DNA from: Glebionis coronaria | Taxonomy: Eukaryota > Streptophyta > Magnoliopsida > Asterales > Asteraceae | Assembly (NCBI GenBank): GCA_025667525.1 | Contig: JANFOE010002291.1 | Span: 118,501 to 182,500, forward strand | Reading direction: 5' to 3' | DNA length: 64,000 nt | In this document: positions 56,536 through 64,000 of the stretch, one piece after another | Numbering within the stretch: the first letter of the stretch is position 1 | Layout: the number at the start of each line of letters is the position of its first letter | Program-made: the position numbers and the translations under genes | The notes under the pieces: model-generated | What the model was told of the DNA's origin: nothing | What the model saw: only the letters and a program-made list of their open reading frames with translations | The model's database searches: none

Positions 56536-58361
56536 AGTCTGGGGACTTGCATTGATATGCTATCATTGTTTGTCTCCTCGATTGAGTTACTAACCACCGG
56601 AGGCTGTTCCGGATACTCAGACACTTGCTCAACTTGATAAGGTACAATACTAGTATCCATAACAGTATTTGGTACCTCAGAAATTGTGTCAGCTCCATAA
56701 AGTGAAAGATTTGCCATGAGAGCTGCTTTGGCGGTATTGAGATCATCATAGTCAGAGTCGTATGCATCCAAATCATCACATTGATATGAGGCATTGTTTG
56801 TGATGGCTGCTGTGAGACCGTCAGTGTCCGCGACTCCTGGATCTACGATAAATGCCAACTCTTCTTCATCGAGCTCACGTCCTTGGGCTTGAGCATTCAC
56901 CAAGTAGATCTTCTCCTGAAACCATGTGTTATCCCTTTTCCTCTTGGGCTGCTTACACTCTCGGGCCATGTGCCCTTCCCCTTTGCAGTTGTAGCATATA
57001 ATCATCTTCATTTTGCCAGTGCTATTACCTCTTGTAGCAGAAGTGTTAGATGAACGTGCACCAGCAGTAGATGAAATGGGTCTCCCCTGAAGTGGTTGTA
57101 CCATGACTCTGCCATCTTGAATTGTAGCCTGTTGTCGAGAGTTAGAAGAGTCCCTTAACTGATTGTTTGTTGTTGCTGGTCCTCTGTAACCTCGTTTGTT
57201 TAATGTTTGAGTGAGATAAGCAGACATTTGAGCAAGTATATCAGTAGGACTATCCCCTTGTCTAAACTCAGGGACATGGATCTCATTATCACAATAGAAT
57301 GCTGGTGCTGATTGAGCTACAAGCTGATTTGATGGAACACTAACTTGTTTTGAGTAATGGGGTTGAGGAGCCTCAAGTTGTTGATAGGTAATAGCAGGGT
57401 TTGTTGGAGGTTGATAAGGTGAATACTGGTGTGAAGCATAAGGTAACTGATGTGAATATCCCTGTGATGATGTTGCTGGTTGCTTGTATTGTTGGTGATA
57501 AGATGTAGGCGGTTGTGGCAAGATCGAATACTGTGGGAAGCTTGGTGTTTGATACAATGGTTGATAGGGAGATTGGTGTCCCAAAGCAAACGGAGAGTTG
57601 TGATATGACAATGTTGGATGGTTTGCCATTAATGCCAATGGTTCTTGATAAGATCCCTGAGAGATTCGTTTTTGGATCACATGCTTCTCGTGTTGTTTTA
57701 AGAAAGCATAGAGTTGATCTAAATTTGACTTGTGCAAATCTCGGATCATCTTAACATCGATGACATATTGACTCCATTCTTGGGGTAACGTGTTCAAGAA
57801 CTTCGTGTTTAGTTGAAACTGAGCAATCCTTAGATTATACACGTTCATATCATTCATCAAAGTAGTGAAACGCCAGTAGTAATCATGAAGAGTCTCCCCT
57901 GGAATGTATGTAAACCTATCAAACAAGTCATACAATTGACACTCTCGTTCTTGCTTAGTTAGAGAGGTCCCTTGTAACAAAATAGCTAATCGATCCCAAA
58001 GATCCTTTGCCACTGTGTGTTCACTTACCATTATATAGATATCGGGTGGAAGGGCTTGAAGTATTGTCTGAACGGCCCTTTCATCTGCATCGGCAATGAT
58101 TTTGTTAGCATCGGTTAACTCATGATACAACCTTTCCCGCGTCACATTATTGACGGTAACTTCTCCCCAATCTAATGGACCTTTTTCAATTGATTGAAAC
58201 ATAAGTCTACCATTGGGTTTGCCCATGATGTAAGTTTTCATGCGACCTTGCCATGCTTCAAATAAATCTTTGATGAGCAAAGGTGGGCGAGTGTCAGTAC
58301 CCGAGATGATTGAGATATCGGTAAGCGAAGTCATGGTTGTCATATATGAATTTGAATTCAT
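56532..58361 (-). CDS. gag: Copia gag
   Basis: 609 codons, uninterrupted, starting [18 protein letters not shown]. Residues about 30-240 form the UBN2-type gag domain ([51 protein letters not shown]). A Gln/Pro/Tyr-rich middle follows. Near residue 455 is the zinc knuckle [14 protein letters not shown] (C-X2-C-X4-H-X4-C), then an acidic tail with [15 protein letters not shown]. It ends at TGA 56534-56532, where the extension frame takes over. It is the only intact ORF of the element. Confidence 0.88.
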   Translation of the reverse strand: MNSNSYMTTMTSLTDISIISGTDTRPPLLIKDLFEAWQGRMKTYIMGKPNGRLMFQSIEKGPLDWGEVTVNNVTRERLYHELTDANKIIADADERAVQTILQALPPDIYIMVSEHTVAKDLWDRLAILLQGTSLTKQERECQLYDLFDRFTYIPGETLHDYYWRFTTLMNDMNVYNLRIAQFQLNTKFLNTLPQEWSQYVIDVKMIRDLHKSNLDQLYAFLKQHEKHVIQKRISQGSYQEPLALMANHPTLSYHNSPFALGHQSPYQPLYQTPSFPQYSILPQPPTSYHQQYKQPATSSQGYSHQLPYASHQYSPYQPPTNPAITYQQLEAPQPHYSKQVSVPSNQLVAQSAPAFYCDNEIHVPEFRQGDSPTDILAQMSAYLTQTLNKRGYRGPATTNNQLRDSSNSRQQATIQDGRVMVQPLQGRPISSTAGARSSNTSATRGNSTGKMKMIICYNCKGEGHMARECKQPKRKRDNTWFQEKIYLVNAQAQGRELDEEELAFIVDPGVADTDGLTAAITNNASYQCDDLDAYDSDYDDLNTAKAALMANLSLYGADTISEVPNTVMDTSIVPYQVEQVSEYPEQPPVVSNSIEETNNDSISMQVPRL

Positions 58362-58489
58362 TTTATGATCCCTTGAAAAAAGATTATAAAAAATTATCGA
58401 GCAATGAAATAAGATTATGTGTTTTAATGTTGTTTAAATAAAGATATTATAATCTTTTGGTTGTATGTTTTTGTTAATGTCTCCAAAAG

Positions 58490-58600
58490 ATGGCTGATCG
58501 TACTCCTAGATCGGACTCCCAGAACGTACCCTAACGATCGTACTCCCTATCGTATCCTAGATCGTACTCCTTGATCGTATCCTATATCGTTAATAACTAG
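58490..58600. repeat. GATCGTACTCC word repeats
   Basis: Short irregular repeats of GATCGTACTCC and GATCGTATCC, about six occurrences. Confidence 0.75.
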
Positions 58601-58860
58601 GATTTACTTAGTTATAAAAGAGTTATCGTCCGATCTTTTCGAATTCATTACAAGTAATTAGTGCGACTCAGTCGTTCTTGGTGGAAAAATAAATGGTTTG
58701 GTTATCTATTTTAAACTATAAGCAAATATAAAAATGTCGTTGAGTAAAATAAAAGCTTTAAAAATTAAACTAAAAATTACAAGAAAAACTCTTGGTAAAA
58801 ACAGAGATTTCGGGAAGCGTGCAATTTTTGGAAATTAAAAATAAATTTAAAAATAAATAA

Positions 58861-59200
58861 TTAACCCCGTCGGAATGACCTATCGCAATCCCGTCGGAAT
58901 GTGCAATAACAAAATCCTTCAATCGCAATATGTCCTCTATCCAATCTATCGCAATACCAATCTATCGCAATGCCCTGATCGCAATATCCAATCGTAATGC
59001 ACCTAGCGCAATGTAACTAAAAGGAATCATGTCGCAATAATGGAAACTAATCTCTGTCGGAATGATGAAACTGGATCCTATCGCAATACAACCAAAAGCA
59101 AACCAATCGCAAACCCAATCGCAAAACGCATCAGAATACAAAACCCTATTACGATGCAGTGATCGCAATGTGCATCGAAATCCCAATCGCAAAAGGGTTT
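58861..59200. repeat. TATCGCAAT word repeats
   Basis: ATCGCAA recurs about a dozen times with irregular spacing, mixed with GTCGGAATG. Confidence 0.7.
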
Positions 59201-60199
59201 TAATTTGCGATGGCTTTGTGATTCGAAATAAGCTAAGATTTAAGCTATTTTCAATAAGCTCAAACCAAGACTTAACCAACTCAATAATAAGCCGAACTAA
59301 TAAGCATGAAATAAGGACTTTTTAAACTTTAAATAAGCAAAACTTTTCAATCAAACCATAAAAAGATGAAATTTTTAAGAAAAACTTTTAAAGCAAATAA
59401 GCTAAATACGAAATAAGCCAATAAGCATTATAAGCTCAAAGCTCAATCCGTATAAAAACTTAGATATGATCAAAAAGATAAACTTTTTAATCACATAAAC
59501 ATCAAGATGAAAAAATATGAAAAATGATACGAATCAAAAGTAAATAAAATCAAGAAAGGTAGAAGAAGATTAAAGATAAAAAGCTTAACTTGAACTTGTA
59601 GATTAATGAATTCCAAATACAAGGATGAAATAAGCTTAAACTTGAAAGAAAAATGAAGAAAAGATGAAAACTTAGTGAGAGAAAGTTAAAAATTTATCTC
59701 TCTAAAAACTAAAGAAAGGAAAAAAAATGAATAATGACTAAATTAACTAACACCCTCATAATGTGTCATTAGGAGGGTATTTATAGGAGATGGGGAGGTG
59801 CATGTGCTTCCTTCTTTCTTCTCGACTCGTTTTAAATTCTTTGTCGTTCTCGACGTCGTCTCGGGATTTGTCGATGTAAATTAAAATCGTCTTCTATTTT
59901 TCTTCTACAATTAGACTTGAGTTCTTCGACTTCATTTTCCGTCTTTAGACTTTTTCTTCGATAAATCTTCAGAATAGGCCTTGGACTTCAGTTCTTTTTG
60001 CACTCTTGATCTTTTGACATCGTCTTTTCTCGTTTTTCTTCGATAAAAGCCCGTGAAAGCCCATGTTTCCTTCCTTTTTCATCTTTTGGTCCTAAAACAC
60101 AATAAAAACACAAACCACGCATATTGCGACTTTTACGACATAAAATACACGTTTTGGTCTTGTTATTATTGGAAATAAGTGGTAAAAGGATAAGTGTTT

Positions 60200-60500
60200 T
60201 CACACTTATTAATCGTACTCCCTGATCGTATCCAAGATCGTACTCCCTGATCGTATCCAGATCGTACTCACCTATCTTACTCAAGCTATCGTATCCTGAT
60301 CGTACTCAAGCTATCGTATCCTGATCGTACTCAAGCTATCGTATCCAGATCGTACTCAAGCTATCGTATCCTGATCGTACTCAAGCTATCGTAAGTGGTG
60401 ATCGAAGTCTAGATCGTACCTGTGATCGTAGTGGTGATCGTGGTCATTGATCGTAACCTTGATCGTACTTGTGATCGCAGTGATGATCGTAGTATGGGAT
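60200..60500. repeat. 25-bp minisatellite GATCGTACTCAAGCTATCGT
   Basis: Between about 60262 and 60390, five near-perfect 25-bp units (the phrase above plus ATCCT). Looser GATCGTA words occur on both sides. Confidence 0.88.
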
Positions 60501-60806
60501 CGTGACTATGGATCGCAAGTAGAAATCCCTAGGGTTTATGCAATCATAAAATTAGATCGTAACACACAAAATAAGCCGAGACTTGGAAGCAACAAAAAAG
60601 AACGGATTTTTACCTTGGAATTCGTGATTCTAACCAAACGAATGTTACCAAATCGTTACTAAAACTATTTAGAAGAGATATAGATCAGTTGGAACCACAA
60701 AAACACGGGAAAAAAAATTTTAACTTTGGAAAAAATCAATCAAAAACACATGAACACACTTAGAAAAGTATGAACAACACAAAACCAATCTTTATTTCAT
60801 CCCATA

Positions 60807-60819
60807 GCTCTTGATACCA
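60807..60819 (-). promoter_or_regulatory. Primer binding site of the copia element
   Basis: TGGTATCAAGAGC on the minus strand, two bases after the 5' LTR, complementary to the initiator tRNA-Met 3' end. Confidence 0.9.
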
Positions 60820-60821
60820 AT

Positions 60822-61119
60822 TGTAGAAGTGTGATAATCTTTGTATTTCAAGAGGGTTGATGTTTTTCTAGAGAGAGAACTTAGAGAGAGAAGTGAAAGA
60901 ACCTATTTGTATTACTTTGAGAAATGAAACAACCAACACCTCTTTCTATGGTGGAAAGAGGTTTATATACCCAAGTCCTTAATGGACTTGGGCCTCCGGC
61001 CCATGAACATGCTCATGGGTCGGGCTTAACATAAATGTAACTTAAACACTACTACGAGCCTATAACTATATTGTTGGAGTGACCGAGACTTTCTTTATAC
61101 GTAAAACGTATTTCCAACA
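60822..61119 (-). repeat. 5' LTR of the copia element
   Basis: 298 bp, ending CTTCTACA on the minus strand. About four substitutions and two one-base indels against 40732-41029. Confidence 0.95.
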
Positions 61120-61136
61120 TATATATATATATATAT
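61120..61136. repeat. (TA)n remnant between copia and E6
   Basis: 17 bp of TA, the right-hand piece of the tract split by the copia insertion. Confidence 0.9.
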
Positions 61137-63614
61137 GGATGAGTTCTAGAGAAAACCTCATCTCAATAGAAAACCTAGAAAACTAAGTTATAGGGTAGAT
61201 TTTGTAAACATTCAAACTTTAAGGTCAACTTTAAAAAAGAACTTTATTTAGTTATATAATCTACTAAGAAATTTTAATATTCAAAAAAATAAATTAAAAA
61301 TCGATCGAAATAAAACAAATTCAAAAAAAAATTCGTAATTTTTTTTTCAAAAAAAATTTCGTAATTTTTTTTCAAAAAAATTTAATAATTTTTTTTTCAA
61401 AAAAAAATTTCGTAATTCTTTTTCAAAAAAAAATTGTAATTTTTTTTCAAAAAAAAATCATAATTTTTTTTTCAAATAAAAAAATTTTAAATTTTTTTTT
61501 TCAAATAAAAAAATTTTAAATTTTTTTTTCTCAAAAATTTAGTTTTTCTCAAAAAAAAAATTCAAAAAATATTCTAAAAAATGTATGAAAATTTTAAAAA
61601 AAAATCAAAAATAGTTCGAAAGTTTTAGAAAAACTCATAAATTTGAAAAAGTAATAGAAATTTTTTATAAATAGTTCGATAATATTAAAAATTTTGAATT
61701 TATTTGTGTTCTTTTACGACATATGTTTAATATTGTATTAAGGCATCAAATTTATTTGTAACCTAAGACATCTTAATATGGGCATTACTAATTAGGACAT
61801 CTGTGTGTATATTTAGGGCATCTGTTTATAGCAAATTAAGAAATCTTTGTATATGTTTAGGGAATTTATTTTTAGAGTAACCTGTAATCATAATCAGTTG
61901 TTAATTATTGTTATAAGGGCATCTATTAGTATGATTAGTGTATCACATGAATTGTTATAAAGTTTGTTTATATAATTCATCCAAAATATGTCATATGATA
62001 TCTTTTAGTATGACAATAGTACTAGGTTAAGTTAGGGCATCTACTTGTTTTGTTTAGTTCATCCATTTATAGAAACATAGAAAAAAACAGATGCCCTAAA
62101 ATATCAAACAAATGCCCTAAACGAAATGCATTAAACGGATGCCCTAAACAAAATTATTAGGGCCTTCGTTTGATATTTTTGGGGCATCAATTTTGTTTTC
62201 TATGTTTTCTATCGAGATTATGTTTTCTATATGTTCAAGGTAACATGTAATGATAATTAGTTATCAATTATTGTTATAATAAGGGCATCTTTTAGTATGG
62301 TTTGGGCATCATACGAACTGTTACAACATTTTTTTGTATAGTTAGTGCATCCACAATATAAAATATGTGTTACAACATCTGTTAGTATTTAGTTTGATTA
62401 TAGCATAATGTTATGCTATGGCATCTTTTTGTTATGCTTAGTGCATACATTTTCATGAGCATTATTGTATCATTGTGTATGTTTAGGCCATCTATTTTTA
62501 TGCTAAAGGTAATGGTAATCGTAATATAACGATTATTGTTATAATAAGGGCATGTTTTAGTATGATTAAGGCATCACATGACTTTTTACAACGTTTGTTC
62601 TATAATTAATGCATCCAAAATATATGTTACGACATATGTTAGTATGATAAGAGCGTCATGTTGGGTTAGGGCATTTGTTGTATGATTAGGGAATCAGTTT
62701 GTATATTTAGGGTAACGTGTAATCATACTCAACTATCGATTATTGTTATGATAACGGCATATGTTAGTATGATTAGGGCATCACACGAATTGTTACAATG
62801 TTTGATTGTATAGTTAGTGCATCCAAAATATGTGTTACGACATCTCTTAGTATCTTAGCATCTTAATATGATAAGAGCATAATGTTACATTGGGGCATCT
62901 GTTTGTTTGAATTAGTGCATCTATTCGTATGAACATTAGGGCATCATCGTGTATGCTTACGACATCTATTTGTTTGTTTAAAGTAACGTGTAATCCTAAC
63001 CTGTTTCCGATTATTGTTATCACAAAAGAGTCAATTACTTTTATTATGACATCGAACGTATTATTACAATGTTTGTTTATATAATTAGTGCATCCAAAAT
63101 ATTTGTTACGGCATCTCTTAGTATGATAAGAGCATCATGTTAAGTTAAGAAATCTATTACTATCTACTAGTGTGATTATGGCATCACACAAATTGTTAAA
63201 ACGTTTGTTTCTATAATTACTACATTCAAAATATGTGTTCTAACATCTTTTCTAAGTATAATAGTTACAATATTATTTTTTTGTAAAAGGATGCCCTAAA
63301 ATTTCTGAAACAGATGCACTAAAGTGCGTGCTTTTAAAAAATCTAATTTTTTTTTTGAGAAAAAAAAATTTATGGGAAAAAAAAATTTGAAAATTTTTTT
63401 TTTGAGAAAAAAAAAATTTAGAATTTTTTTTTAATTTTCGATCTTTTTTTGGAAAAAATCGATTTTTTTAATATTAAAATTTTATATTAGATTATATAAA
63501 TAAATAAAGTTTTTTTTTAAGTTTACTTTAAAGTTTGAATGTTTACAAAATCTACCCTATAACTTAAATTTCTAGGTTTTCTATTTAGATGAGGTTTTCT
63601 CACGATCCCATCCC
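61137..63614 (+). mobile_element. TA-flanked TIR element 'E6'
   Basis: 2478 bp. Left end GGATGAGTTCTAGAGAAAAC and reversed right end GGGATGGGATCGTGAGAAAAC continue with matching CTCATCT.AATAGAAAACCTAG and on to TTGTAAACATTCAAACTTTAA, so the inverted repeats exceed 150 bp. The interior (61880-63200) is about five diverged units built on TTATTGTTATAA, GGGCATC and TAGTGCATCCAAAATATGT. No ORF. E0 is an inverted relative. Confidence 0.85.

Positions 63615-64000
<386 letters not shown>

Larger units (their letters stand above)
58362..60806 (-). other. Copia 5' leader
   Basis: 2.4 kb between PBS and gag with no ORF of note. It holds three fields of ATCGTA/ATCGCA words (58490-58600, 58861-59200, 60190-60500), a stretch dense in AATAAGC (59220-59460), and a minus-strand TATAAATA at 59785-59778 followed by a CT-rich leader-like run. 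Confidence 0.6.

Noticed and set aside
61300..61640. Poly-A/poly-T blocks as LINE or SINE tails
   Set aside because: They alternate A and T runs inside the E6 element, with no adjacent LINE coding or SINE promoter boxes.

Overview
The window is intergenic DNA from a large, AT-rich, repeat-laden plant nuclear genome. A dicot is clear. Asteraceae is my best guess, because a Ty1/copia element here carries the extra ORF behind pol that I associate with that family. I see no host protein gene, no rRNA or tRNA gene, and no bacterial or organellar signature. Essentially every base belongs to a transposable element, a satellite-like array or a (TA)n microsatellite.

Layout. (1) 1-13944, plus strand: an Athila-type Ty3/gypsy element entered inside gag. 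It has decayed gag, protease and RT-RNase H-integrase, and a proposed 4.2 kb 3' LTR (9716-13944, termini TGATG...CATCA). Its 3' region holds a 2685 bp solo LTR of another family with target duplication TGTAG (6921-9605). (2) 13945-15000 plus 26018-26335: two parts of an AT-rich TIR element, split by (3) a complete but decayed chromovirus-type Ty3/gypsy element on the minus strand (15001-26017, target duplication ATTTT). Its gag contains three short GT-AG introns. (4) 26336-40731: a chain of non-coding elements joined end to end by (TA)n tracts. Most have terminal inverted repeats that start exactly where the TA tract stops. One, of 6.9 kb, contains a 184-bp higher-order tandem array and a shorter array of the same repeat in inverted orientation. 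(5) 40732-61119, minus strand: a 20.4 kb Ty1/copia element with 298-bp LTRs, tRNA-Met-type PBS, gag, a long gag extension, PR-INT-RT-RNase H, and a 4.3 kb additional ORF between pol and the 3' LTR. It landed inside a TA tract (target duplication TATAT). (6) 61120-64000: the TA chain resumes, including an inverted relative of the element split in (2).

Inferred history: the TA-flanked elements came first. Athila and the chromovirus then inserted into one of them, a further LTR element entered Athila and collapsed to a solo LTR, and the copia element split the TA chain. The copia LTRs differ at only about six positions, so it is recent, although its coding regions are full of stops and frameshifts. 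No element looks autonomous as read here.

The best candidates for something undescribed are the TA-tract-linked TIR elements as a group, the inverted 184-bp arrays, and the spliceable introns in the chromovirus gag.
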